The notes beneath the pieces were generated by a model that saw only the letters and a program-made list of their open reading frames with translations, was not told the DNA's origin and searched no databases. From assembly GCF_024868665.1 (NCBI RefSeq), contig NC_079901.1:550397-614396 (forward strand): 64,000 bases of DNA. The letters run 5' to 3'. This document shows positions 10,907 through 22,533 of the stretch, in pieces. Position 1 is the first letter of the stretch. Each line of letters opens with the position of its first letter. Both the position numbers and the translations under genes were made by a program. Origin of the DNA: Triplophysa rosa (taxonomy: Eukaryota > Chordata > Actinopteri > Cypriniformes > Nemacheilidae).

Positions 10907-13870
10907 TTATGGAAGAGTAGTGTATGCAAGATTAAAAAGATGCGTCTTTAGTCTAGATTTAAACTGACAGAGTGTGTCTGCCTCCCGGACAGTGCAGGGA
11001 AGACTATTCCAAAGTTTAGGCGCTAGATAGGAAAAGGATCTACCACCTGCACTTGATTTTGAAATTCTAGGTATTACCAACTGACAGGACGCCTGAGAGC
11101 GTAATGCACGTGAAGGACTGTAATACAAAAGGAGTTCATTCAAGTACTGAGGAGCTAAACCATGTAAGGCTTTATAGGTAATAAGCAAGATTTTAAAGTT
11201 AACGCGATGCTTTATAGGTAACCAGTGCAAGGTTGACAGAACCGGGCTAATATGTTCATACTTTTTTGTACGTGTAAGAACTCGAGCTGCCGCGTTTTGG
11301 ACCAATTGGAGTTTTTGTAATAAGCCTGCAGGGCAACCACCTAACAGTGCATTACAGTAATCTAGTCTTGATGTCATGAATGCATGAATTAACTTCTCTG
11401 CATCTGAGATTGACAGCATATGACGTAGTTTAGATATATTCTTAAAATGGAAAAACGCAATTTTACAGGTGTTGGCGACGTGGCTCTCAAATGACAGATT
11501 ACTATCGAATAGAACGCCAAGATTCTTTGCTGACGACGAGGGTTTTATGGAACATCCGTCAATAGTTAAACAGTATTCTTGGTTGTTACTTATAGCAGTT
11601 TTCGGTCCAATAAGTAACACTTCCGTTTTGTCCGAGTTCAGTAATAAAAAGTTGTTACTCATCCAGTTTTTTATATCGACTATGCATTCCATTATTCGAT
11701 GGAACTGCTGTGTTTCATGAGGCTTCGAGGAAATATAAAGTTGAGTATCATCAGCATAACAGTGAAAGCTAACTCCGTGTCACTTTATTATATCTCCTAG
11801 AGGTAGCATGTATAATGCGAAGAGCAGAGGCCCTAAGACTGAGCCCTGTGGTACACCGTACTGGACTTGCGATTTGCGTGACACCTCATTGTTTATTGCT
11901 ACAAATTGAAAACGGTCGGATAAATAAGATTTAAACCATTTCAAAGCTATTCCCTTAATGCCGACATAATTTTCGAGTCTATGTAGGAGTGTGCTGTGGT
12001 CAATGGTATCGAATGCAGCACTAAGGTCTAGCAGCACCAATAACGAGATACAACCTCGGTCAGACGCCAATAGCAGATCATTTGTAACTCTGATCAAAGC
12101 AGTCTCTGTACTGTGACATGCTCTAAATCCAGACTGGAATTCTTCATTGATGTCATTCCTTTGGAGGAAGGAGCATAATTGAGTTGAAACTACTTTTTCC
12201 AGAACTTTAGATATGAAAGGTAGATTCGATATAGGCCTGTAGTTCCTTAGTTCTCTAGGGTCGAGTTGGGGTTTTTTGACAAGGGGCCTTATAACAGCCA
12301 CCTTATATGCTTTAGGCACATGTCCTAATGTCAGAGATGAGTTAATAATACCAAGAAGAGGATCTATAATTTCTGGGAGCATCTCTTTCAGTAGATTTGT
12401 AGGTATAGGGTCTAGTATGCATGTTGTTGATTTAGATGATCTAATAATTTTAGACAGCTCATCTTGATCTACGGTATAAAATAATTGCATTTTCTCCTTA
12501 AGGGCGCTGTAGTTAGTTTGTTCAGCGGGTTTCACTTCTGATTGCATTGTTATAATTTTTTCTCTAATATCTTGGATTTTATATGTGAAGTAGTTCATAA
12601 ATTCATCACTGCTATGCTGATATACAGGATCAGAAGTCACTGACGATTTATTTTTTGTTAATTTAGCCACCGTGTTAAATAAAAACCTAGGGTTGTGCTG
12701 GTTTTCTTCTATTAGTGATGAAAAGTAGGCGGATCTAGAAGTTTTTAGGGCTTTCCTGTATTTTCGAATACTATCCTTCCATGCTGTACGAAATACCTCT
12801 AATTTAGTTTTCTTAAAGTTGCGCTCCATTTTTCGGGCCGCTTTCTTTAGAGCCTGAGTGTGTTCATTATACCACGGTGTGGGGCTGCCATTTTTAATCT
12901 TCTTTAAACGTAGTGGAGCAACTTTGTCTAGCGTTACCGAGAAGGTGGAATTAAAATTTTCAGTGGTAATGTCAAGATCTTCAACGTTATTTCTCATGAT
13001 TTGAGACAATTCGGGCAGATTATCGAGAAACGCATCTTTGGTAGTTGAAGTTATTGTTCTACCATATTTGTAACAATGAGTTTTATTTGCAGCCGTAGGC
13101 CAGTGAAGCAAACATAATACCAGATAATGATCCGAAATGTCTTCACTCTGCTGAAGGATTTTAACGTCGTCCACATTTATACCGTAAGACAGTATTAAAT
13201 CTAAAGTATGATTACGAAGGTGAGTGGGTCCTGACACATGTTGACTAATGCCCATGGAGTTAAGAGTGTCTTTGAAAGCCATTCCTAAGGCATCTGTAAC
13301 GTTATCTACGTGGATGTTAAAGTCACCAACGACAAGGAGTCTATCTGCGGCCAGTACTAGTTCTGATAAGAACCCACCAAATTCTTTAATAAAATCTGTG
13401 TGGTGCCCTGGAGGCCTATATACAATAGCTAGAATCAATTTAAAAAGTGTTTTATCTTTAGTATTAGGTGTTGAAACATGAAGAACCATGACTTCAAAAG
13501 AATTATATTTAGAGTTCGACTTCTGGGAAATGCTAAGAGAGTTATTGTAAAGTGCTGCGACACCTCCCCCTCTGCCTTTTAGACGAGGCTCGTGTTTATA
13601 ATAATAATCTTGGGGGACAGATTCATTTAAAGCAATATAATCATCTGGTTTTAGCCATGTTTCTGTCAAACAGAGCATGTCTATTTTATGATCTGTTATC
13701 ATATCGTTAACAAAAAGTGCTTTATTAGAGAGAGATCTAATATTTAGCAATCCGAGTCGTAACAGTTGATTATCTGTATTTTGTTCATGTTTAGTTTGTT
13801 TAACGTTTATTAAATTACTTTCAAGAGGTTTACGCATTATTTTATGTTTGCTAATCCGGGGGACAGACAC
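10907..13870 (-). pseudogene. LINE ORF2: endonuclease and reverse transcriptase, one stop codon
   Basis: The first 696 codons run from Met at 13870 to a TGA at 11780-11782, and the same frame continues to 10907, for about 988 codons in all. The APE-type endonuclease shows LLNIRSL (41-47), LTETWL (68-73), GDFNIHVD (182-189) and SDHYLV (246-251). The reverse transcriptase shows [18 protein letters not shown] (543-560), [13 protein letters not shown] (613-625) and [13 protein letters not shown] (672-684). The catalytic YADD (705-708) comes just after the stop. The C-terminal part has NWMSNNFLLLNSDKTEV and LWNSLP. The TGA lies between AAG and CAC and could be a CGA to TGA change. These enzymes nick target DNA and copy the element RNA. 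No other break is visible. Confidence 0.9.
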
Positions 13871-14002
13871 AGTCTCTATTTTGTGATGTTTGGGAGAACG
13901 GATTACTACATGTTGTACATTTTGTGTATTCTGCGACGTGAGACGGCAAGCAGACAGTTGGTTAAGCCATACTGTCTGCTCCCTGACCTGGGCCCCAGCG
14001 AG

Positions 14003-14872
14003 TCAAGTTTTAGCATTAGCATTAAGACTTTTTGCCATATTTCTAGACAGGATGGAAGTCCCAGCCCAGGAGGGATGGAGACCATCTCGTTTCAACAGGT
14101 CAGGTCTGCCCTCAAAACTCTTCCAGTTATTTATAAAAACTATATCATTCTGCAGGCACCACTCAGACAACCAGCCATTTAGTGATGATAATCTGCTATA
14201 AATCTCATCACCACGATAAGCAGTGAGGGGGCCAGAGAATATTACAGTGTCTGACATCATGCTTGCGAGCTCACACACCTCTTTAATGTTATCTTTTGTG
14301 ATCTCCGATTGACGGAGTCGAACATCATTTGTGCCGACGTGAATGACAATCTTACTGAATTTACGATTAGCCTTAGCCAGCACATTTAAATTTGACTTGA
14401 TGTCAGGCGCTCTGGCTCCCGGTAAACATTGGACTATGGTGGCTGGTGCCTCTATGTTAACGTTCCGAACAATAGAATCACCGATAACTAGGGCACTTTC
14501 AGCAGGTTTCTCAGTCGGTGCGTCACTGAGCGGGGCAAACCTGTTCGAGACTGTAATCGGAACGGTCGAGTGATGTTTTGTCCTGCGACTACGCCGTCTC
14601 ACAGTCACGAAGTTTCCCAGCTGCGGAGGATTTTCAACCGGAACCGAGCTGTGTGCGCTAATGTTGCTCGCATCCAAAGTGTTTTCTATCGTCGTTAAAC
14701 TCTTACTATCCTCAGATAAGGATTGGATGCGAGACTCTAATTCTAAGATCTTCTCTGTCAGCCTAACTATTTCCCTGCATTTATCACATATAAAGCCCTC
14801 GCAGCTGACAGAGAAGGCTAAGCTAAACATATGACATGAGGTGCAAGTAACAATAATAGGAATAGAAGCCAT
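14003..14872 (-). CDS. LINE ORF1: zinc-finger, coiled coil and SGNH esterase-like protein
   Basis: The 289-residue ORF has an N-terminal cysteine cluster (C10, C13, C24, C29, C32), then a probable short coiled coil with heptad-like leucines (36-56), then an SGNH/GDSL hydrolase-like domain: GDSIVRNV (131-138) with nucleophile Ser133, HVGTNDVR (178-185) with Asn182, and DGLHPSWAG (263-271) with Asp263 and His266. Esterase-type ORF1 proteins are known in CR1/L2 elements, where they are thought to act in the RNA-protein particle. The frame is open and all four catalytic blocks look present. ORF2 begins 132 bp downstream. Confidence 0.88.
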   Translation of the reverse strand: MASIPIIVTCTSCHMFSLAFSVSCEGFICDKCREIVRLTEKILELESRIQSLSEDSKSLTTIENTLDASNISAHSSVPVENPPQLGNFVTVRRRSRRTKHHSTVPITVSNRFAPLSDAPTEKPAESALVIGDSIVRNVNIEAPATIVQCLPGARAPDIKSNLNVLAKANRKFSKIVIHVGTNDVRLRQSEITKDNIKEVCELASMMSDTVIFSGPLTAYRGDEIYSRLSSLNGWLSEWCLQNDIVFINNWKSFEGRPDLLKRDGLHPSWAGTSILSRNMAKSLNANAKT

Positions 14873-15575
14873 AACTCACCGGATTTGAAGTGCAATTCCA
14901 ACTTACCAAGGTTGCTCGATGGATCGTAGTATACTCGCTTAAAAAGAGAAAAAGTTAGCACACAAGACAAACCAGAGGCAAGAAGATATTCCACAGTATG
15001 AACAGAAAGCAAGCTAACAAGCTATTGCTATGCTAACGGCGTTAAGTTAACTATCACATTTGGTTTAGACTCTTCCAAGTAAATAACAGGAACAGGGTTA
15101 TTGAGATATCAGGATAAGTTAGCAACGACAATAATAATTAACGATAATAAAACACACTAATATTAGAGCGAAGTGGTAAGCGCACTGATACAAACAAGCT
15201 GCCGGCAGCGATGCAGGAAACAGGAAACAGGATGCAGGAAACAATAACCCAATAACCCAGACAACACATGCAGTATGTCCCACCATTACATACAGAAAAC
15301 AAAATGAAATCAATTTGTTACCATGGTTGAGATGATTCAAATGCATATTTTTTGTTGTCGTTGATTTTGTCAAGTAAAGCTATGAATGAATATTTATTTC
15401 AGCTACTGTTACTGCTGCTATATTACCTTTAGATTTTATTTGTCATCTTTGCTGTTGTTTTATTATGAAGTTTTGCTGAGTATGTGCAGCTTTTACAGAG
15501 AAGAAGAGATTTTTTGTTCATGTTATTGTATGACATGTCTTCACGCATCTCTCTGTGTGTGCGTGTTTGACTCAG

Positions 15576-15711
15576 GTGTGATGTCCGACAGGCAGTTCGG
15601 GACTCAGTTTGTGTGCAGCGTGGTGGCGTCACACGTCAGTCACCTGCCGTCCACCAGCCTGAGCTTCATCTGGATCGCCCCTCCACCCGGTACAGGCTGT
15701 GTCAACTTCAT
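15576..15711 (+). CDS. reln: reelin exon: reeler domain, middle to C-terminal part
   Basis: The translation begins [10 protein letters not shown] and includes [11 protein letters not shown] and [12 protein letters not shown], all strongly conserved in the reelin reeler domain. The acceptor is ctcag at 15571-15575 and the donor is gtgagt at 15712. The exon starts with two bases of a split codon (phase 1) and ends with AT of a split Met codon, completed by G at 27962. The 12.25 kb intron that follows holds DIRS-1. The minus-strand L2-like LINE ends only about 300 bp upstream. Confidence 0.95.
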
Positions 15712-15959
15712 GTGAGTTATTCATCCAATCACGAGAACAGCGCATGGCCATGTTCACAATGAAACAAACAGACAGTTTAGTGGTCAGCAGAACCTGGAAG
15801 GAGGTTCATCCCTGAAACAGCGCAAATATCGCTAGTAGACTGTCCCAAAGGAATAGAAAGAGTTGTTTACTCACAGATAAGATCTACGAATACATGTTGA
15901 GAGTTTCTTTAACCTTAAATGATTCGCATAAAAATAAAAGGATGTCCAGAAAGCATAGT

Positions 15960-16096
15960 TGTGACGAGGGAGGCGGGACGAGAGCCGTGAGGGAACGATG
16001 TGACGCCGGTGGCGCGAGCGATAATGAGTGTCAGCTGTGCGTTTCACCGGTCTCGCATCGTTCCCTCACGGCTCTCGTCCCGCCTCCCTCGTCACA
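15960..16096. repeat. GC-rich foldback hairpin with 52-bp arms
   Basis: Arms 15960-16011 and 16045-16096 are complementary except at about three positions, with a 33-base loop. The left arm begins gtgacgagggaggcgggacg. The words atagtt at 15955-15960 and 16097-16102 may be a target duplication. No coding sequence. It is probably a small MITE and sits about 250 bp after a reln exon. Confidence 0.85.
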
Positions 16097-16102
16097 ATAG
16101 TT

Positions 16103-19100
16103 TTTATATTTTGGGCTCATCCGTTAGTTTGTAGATAGTAAACTGACGATTAATAAGATTTGTTTGATTTAGTCATAATAATAGTTGTCTACACCCATAC
16201 AAACCAACAATCCTAAACATACTGAACTACTGAAAATAGCTAATCTCAAACGTACCACCAGTTAGGGTAGTCTAGTTTTTTGTAGTGAGTACGCTGTGAT
16301 TTTTCCCACCCAGCCTCATACTCACCCGTCCCACATCATCACCCCATGAGCACCACCATACTCACGAAAGCATACAGTATGCCTCTACATGCTTAACATA
16401 TCAATTGATTGTAAGCAACTTTTTGTAAGGCTTTAACAGTCAATGAGAGCCCGGGACTTGCTGGTTTTGTTAATCGCTGTCTAACTCAGCCAGTTAAGAG
16501 TTACTTTTAGAATAGATGATATATGTATAGAATCCCTAAAGCACTTTTTTGATGCACATTAGTGATCCAGTCTGTGAAAGCCCAGTTAAAGTCATTTATT
16601 TGTGATTTCCACATAAACCCACCCCGCTAAAAAAAATAGAAACCATCATGAAATGTTAGTGGTTTCCTTTAAAATGCATTTATAAATCATACATTTTCCA
16701 TTTTTGGACATGGCTTGGGGCATATTCTAACAGGATTTAATGATGTTCTAGTGATTCCCATATTCCAGATAACATCCCACCAACAGAATCCAGTAGACAC
16801 CATTATAGTTTTCATTAAAACCAATACAGTTCCCATTATAACCATTAAATCCATTCAATGTTCTGTTGTGTTTTGGGCAGGGCTCTATTGTTTTTTTCAT
16901 CAGGGCAAGTGTAATCTTTATATCTTGATTTTATAGACGTTTGATTTTGACTTACTAAGGCCATGTCACAGACTTACAGATAATCATATTGAATTAAATG
17001 GTTCAAATCCAACTCTGATGCTAGATTTTGAGACTTTAGCCTGGTTTTCACGGACATGCATCACATTTATAAGTGCAAGTTGTGCCTATTATTGACATTG
17101 ACAGTAATAATTATGATTCCCTATAATAATTAACAATGAACATTTGTGCAGTTTTATCAAGCTCCGGATGCACTTATAGATTGTCTCTAGCCTGATTTTC
17201 ACAAGGCTGCTCGCCAGAAGTTCTCATCTCTCATCATCTTAAACAATGTATGCACACACCTAACACCGCATCCTAACCAAACGCGATACGATGACATTCC
17301 TGCGATAAGCAATTTGTTTGTCCATACCGAATGCGGAAAAGGGGCGGGACGCAACAATCAATCACAAAGTTAGTCTGCGGTGTCGCAAAAGCTCACCGGC
17401 GCCAACTTGGGCAACCAGTCCATAGCCTACTTTTGTCCACATAGTAGTGTATGTGGATACTGTGAGGCTTCAGACCTCTTATGAAGGGTTAAAATGTTAC
17501 TTTGGACCAATTTTGTTAACCTTGCCTTGAATGACTTTCCTCTTTCTGTTGGTATACCACACGAGAGCTCAGCACAGTATTTTTCACGTACAGTGTTGGT
17601 GAAAACAAACCCCAGCCATCACCAAGACATAGTGTTAAAAACTGTCCCAAGACTAAAATGCAGCAGCAGCGCTCAGACAATGTTTTATTTCGGGAATATT
17701 CTGTACAAGGACGTTGTCAAGGCACTGGATGTCCCTGTGGATATATACAGACACACTCCAGCCTGACATCAAGGGTAAAAATGCACATTTCTCAGTTGAT
17801 ATTGAGGCAAACAATACCAAATAGAAGCGAAGAGGAATGCATCCGCCAGAGAAAAACCGCTTGCGTATTCCCTGGAAATCTCAGATATGCTGCTTTTGTT
17901 CTGCAGAGCTGCTTAGAGCAGACGCTCATTTCTTCAGGATTGGTGACGTGCTGTCGTAGAAATCTTGGAAAGCGAGGCCGAGGGTTGACAGCTATGGCTC
18001 TGAAGGGTGGAATTTGGTCTCCCTGGCGAGCTCCCTGCGTGGAGCATGCATGTGCATGTGTCCTCGCGCCTGTCCGTCATGTTCGGAGAGCGTTCAAGGC
18101 TGAATGTTTAATCCACAGCCCCTCGCTCATAACCCCGCCATTCACACGTTTCACATTCATTCCCCATAAAAGCTGTGATTTTTGTGTTATTGTGATTCAT
18201 CGACATGGAATGCAGTCTGGGCTGTTTATGACGGGCCCATCTGTTCAAGGGCATTCAACATTCAAATATTCCTGCTGTTATGTTCTCTGGTAAATTACCC
18301 TTTCCTAGAAAGAGACTTGTGCATTATAAACAAATGTCAGACATGGTTTTCGTAAAGTAGAGAAAGATGAAATGACCTTTTGACTAGCGAGAGAATTTCC
18401 CTTGTGGATGTTTCAAGGTGTTCTGGGATCTAGTAGTAGCTCTTGCTGGGGCAAAATTCTGAAGTGACCAACGTACACGAGTGGTCATGTATGCACGTGG
18501 TTAGTTGTGGATGTGCATGGCTCTGAGCCTCATGGAGGTGTGTTGGTCATTGTTTAGATGAGGATTTGTCTGGCTTTGGTCCTAATCCTGCAGCACATGT
18601 TCAGGTTGAGGTAAACAAACTAATGTGAGCCCAGAAGTGGTCAGCGTATTAATCCGAAGATATGTCTGAAAATGTGTCTTATATGATTCATTTGTTCTGG
18701 CCCAGAGAACAGAAACAGATGCAGTGGTAATAGGCCAGACGCCCTTGTCTGTAATGCCAGTAGAAAGTGATTTGAATGTAGACGAGTGGGCACTAATGGG
18801 CTTGTTTGTAATGAGCTCTTAACTGTTGTCAAGGTCATTTGCTTTTCACCTTTACTTCCATGACTTCCATTGACCTGCTATAATGTGCAGGTAATTTGCC
18901 AACAACTCCCTGGAAGTCTCCTCTAAACGCTCATTAAATGTGCATGTGCCGAGGGAGCGCTCTCCACAACCAGCGCTTCCTCCCTCGCAGTCGATTCATT
19001 TGAGAACACGCGCTAATTTGATCAACAGAGTTTCACGGCCAAATGAGATGAGAGGACACTAAATATTGTTTTGTCTTTTGCTGATGGATTGCTCTTCTTC

Positions 19101-21108
19101 AGCACCACAGCTGCTGCTCAAGCGCAGAGATCAATCAGGCCGTTAGGCTCTGCTTTTAAAGGACGCAGAACCGACGCTGTAATTCCCGTTATTCATCATG
19201 ATTAGAAAACGGAGGAATATTTGGGCTTTGGGGGAGGAACGAGATGAGCTTTTAATAGCAGGTGTTACGCGACCGTAGGTAAAGCCCTGTGTGTGTGAAT
19301 GTGATGCCCTGTAGCGGCTGTCAGCGGAGAGGTCTCATGCTTGTGTTGTTATGAGGACAGCCACATGTAATCACGTGAACTCTATTCACCATAATTACCT
19401 GTTTCCAAATGACAAACTGTCACTTTATTTACACATACAGCTGATGTGTGTGTGTCAGGGAAAGGCAATGGAGAAATGAATATAACGTCTGCCAGCTGTG
19501 TGTAATGTATCGTTACACGAACAATAGCACATGCTTCATAAATATATTGCTTTATAAACACATGCTTTAAAATACAATTTGATCATTTTTGAAGACAAAT
19601 ATGAAGATGAACATTGTACATTTTGAGGCGCAAAGATGTGTGCCAAAATGACATAAAAAACACAACAGCACATTCCAAGAATCTGTTTTAGAGCAAGATT
19701 ATATTTCATGATCAAAGCTGTAACCATTTTAGTATCTGAGCTCATTTTAAAACAAAGAGAAAGAGCATCTGTTGTTGGTGACGCTGGAGGAAGAGAACTG
19801 GTGAATGTTTCAAACGGGATTTTATTTTTGGTGTAGTAAAGAATCCGGCAGACGCTGCTGTAGACGTGTATTGAGGTAGCCGTGTGGGGTTCCAGTGTCA
19901 ATGTTTCCAATTTGATGTGGGAGGTACAGCCAGTCAGTGAGGTGTGAAGGGCTTTGCTTGACTGAACACCAGACATTCTGGATCATCAGATTTATTCCCG
20001 TTTGAAGGCTGGTTAAGCGAGCGCCGCAATAGTTCAGACTTGAAACGACAAGAGCTTGGGCAACAAGTAAATGTGCCCAGACAGAAAATGTATATGCTTT
20101 TACTACACTCCTCATTCAATGCGTATGTTGAATATAGAACATTCAATGCGTACCTGAAGAAACTTATCCAGAATTATACCACGGGGCTGCTGAATGCTTC
20201 AATCTGATTGGTTGACAAGCGTTCTATGGGTATGTATTAACTTTCAGTAAATGCACACCTATGAAGGTGTTCCAGGTCTGCTGACCGCATTACAGTTCCA
20301 TATCACTTCGCCAAGTTTAAACAACAGAGGATATAGTGTAGCCTACAGGCCATCACCGCACACTGCACCTGCTCTTGATCTGACATTTATCATGTCACAC
20401 TTTACTGTTCATGGAAACAGTTTCCTGTCAATAAACACACAGCCCATTTACTCTAACGGAAATGAGAAGCACAAGAAAGTAGTTCTACCATCAACAGCAT
20501 TTAAAAGACGATAACATGACAAACATTGAATTTAAAGAGTACATAGCTAGGGATTTTTAAGGTCTTACTTTGGTTTATGGAGTGTCCAACAACAAGTTTA
20601 TGTAAAAACACGATTATTTTGTTATAATAAGCAGTTATTCTTACCTTACTTCTTGACTGACTCTCAAATGATTTGTTCTGCGATTCATCTGTCTAATCCC
20701 CTCCTTTCCGCTAGCCTAGTCTGATGTGATTGGTCAGATGGTCTAGTCTGCTGTGATTGGTCTACCGTGAATGAGGGTCACGAGCTACAGTGTTTGGGGG
20801 AGAAGAGTGGAGTTTTTGCTGGCAGTCCCAGCAAAACGTAGGCGGGGACTACATGAAGCGACGTAAATCCACGGCGGTTCGCGAATCGGACTAGGGACGA
20901 CTCATTTGTGTGATTCAGAGTCGACTCCCTTTTTTCCAAGCCGATAACTTTGTTATTCCTTCACCTTCGGATTTACAACTTGGCAGACTGCTTACATTCA
21001 AACACGGCAACATTACACACTGCATGACATGTCATTTTCATGATCTCATGTTATGTACTCTTTAAACATTTGAACAATGTCCTGTGGTATGGTAACCGTG
21101 TTACAAGC
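16103..21108. other. intronic sequence, mostly without recognised repeats
   Basis: Five kilobases with no confident gene or intact transposon. ORFs of 211 and 146 residues (17658-18293; 19536-19976) lack any recognisable motif. The stretch about 18400-19500 has few obvious repeats and could hold conserved non-coding sequence, which I cannot test here. At 20690-20990 repeated words such as gtgattggtc suggest an old MITE. Confidence 0.4.
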
Positions 21109-21235
21109 GGAATAATTGGCTCCGGTCCGTTCAATTATTCGATAGTTAATGCTCCGCTTCGCGTCGTGGCTGCATTACCACCTCGGGCTGTGCATTAACT
21201 TTCGAATAATTGAACGGACCGTCGTCAATTATTCC
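21109..21235. repeat. foldback hairpin with 44-bp arms
   Basis: The left arm 21109-21152 (starts ggaataattgg) and right arm 21192-21235 (ends caattattcc) pair with about five mismatches around a 39-base loop. It is a likely MITE. Confidence 0.85.
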
Positions 21236-21851
21236 TTACATGACACTGTTCATTATCTGACTCGAGCTCAGATTGATACGGTGCATGAGAGAAAGTGAAG
21301 ACTGCTGATGTGTTCTCGGGATGATTCCAGGTCTCAGTCAGACATAAGATACTAAGCCCTGTCTGAGAAAGCAAAGGTGTCTCTGAGCCCAAACTTACAT
21401 TGACAGAGAAGTGACAGTAAGATTCTTAGTTAACGTGTCTACATCTATCGCTTCACCGGAACATGATGTCCTGAACAATTATTATGATCCATATGCATCT
21501 GGCCATCTGGAGCAGATAATAATGTGGCATTACCATGTGTGTCCTGATACAGCATCATGTTCATCCAGATGATATCACTTCACAAAACCTGTGCGTGTAA
21601 ACACTGTTGGACAAATGAACATCACCAGCATGTCCTTGAGTCATTCATTTAGTCAAGGTGAACTCAGTTGATCGCTGATTTTATTTAACTCCAAAACAAA
21701 AGTGATGGTTTCGTCAGTCTCCAAAAAAAAAACACGTGTTCTTAAACAACACAACTTAAATGCTGTAAAACAAATGGTCACACTGTACCGTGATGAGAAT
21801 ATCATCATATCACTGTAGCACATGTACTGTGTAAATATAAAGATGTATTGA
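21236..21851. other. intronic sequence, nothing recognised
   Basis: About 600 bp between the foldback hairpin and DIRS-1. No ORF or repeat recognised apart from a short A run near 21721. Confidence 0.4.
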
Positions 21852-22095
21852 GTTCCCTATCGATACTTCACTCGTACTGCGTAGCAGGACGCTATGGGGA
21901 AAAACTCCTTTTTCTCCGATGACTGAAGCTTTACAATAATGCAGTGAATACTGCACGGCCATTGGTGCACGCAAAGTAAAACTTTGAGCCAATGGCAGCG
22001 ACGCTGCACGGACCTATGGCGATGGTGCCCGCCAAAATGGGCGGGGCTTATGGCTATATAAGCAGACACATCGCCGTAGGGTCCTCAGATTTCTT
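21852..22095 (+). repeat. DIRS-1 left inverted terminal repeat with promoter elements
   Basis: Complementary to about 25705-25945. It contains a GC-box-like gggcggggc (22039-22047) and a TATA-like tatataag (22055-22062), so it probably includes the element's promoter. Confidence 0.75.
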
Positions 22096-22533
22096 CTCCT
22101 TCAGCTACGACTTATACCTCGCTACTCGGACTGATAGCTTCGCCGTCGGAAAAGCATTGCAGCGGACTGGACCTCTCTGCTCAGCGATTTCGCTGGTTTT
22201 CTCAGCAGCGCTGGTTCCTGTTCCCGGCCGCCTTCCGGCAAGCTCTAAAACAGCAAATTTCCAGAGCAGGGTCCAGACCTGCGTCGGCTCGCCCCAAGCC
22301 AGCGCCGACTCAGCAGCCGGTGAAGGCCACGCCGCCCGCTGCCCAGAAGGTAACAGGAGCTGAGACGCGTCAACGATCTCGCTCCGGGAGACGTTTCCCC
22401 CACCCTCAGCGTCAGGGACCCCGGCCAAAGATCACACTGGACCCTGCGCCCCAGGCACCATCCTGAGGCTGAGGAAAGGAAGAGGAAGGGACCGTGTCTC
22501 GCTGCGGCTGGACCTCATTCAAAGAAGGCTCTT

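Larger units (their letters stand above)
9950..15240 (-). mobile_element. nearly complete L2/CR1-type LINE
   Basis: On the minus strand, a 5' untranslated region (about 15240-14873, left boundary uncertain) is followed by ORF1 (14872-14003), ORF2 (13870-10907) and a 3' region that ends near 9950 with tttatttatatagcgc followed by short gagtt-type repeats. An esterase-type ORF1 together with an endonuclease plus reverse transcriptase ORF2 is the arrangement known for CR1/L2-clade elements. Only one in-frame stop interrupts ORF2, so the copy is young. Its 3' region carries an expanded CA tract. Related 3' pieces occur at 8617-8740 and about 31000-31200. It lies antisense to reln, about 330 bp from an exon. 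Confidence 0.88.

Noticed and set aside
14343..14573. Plus-strand ORFs across the L2-like LINE
   Set aside because: Shadows of the minus-strand ORF1 and ORF2.
1..15575. N-terminal reelin exons (signal peptide, first reeler exon)
   Set aside because: I looked for the expected conserved segments and did not find them; they likely lie upstream of the window.
17658..18293. 211-residue ORF
   Set aside because: No recognisable domain and no exon signals; length is within chance for a 64 kb window.
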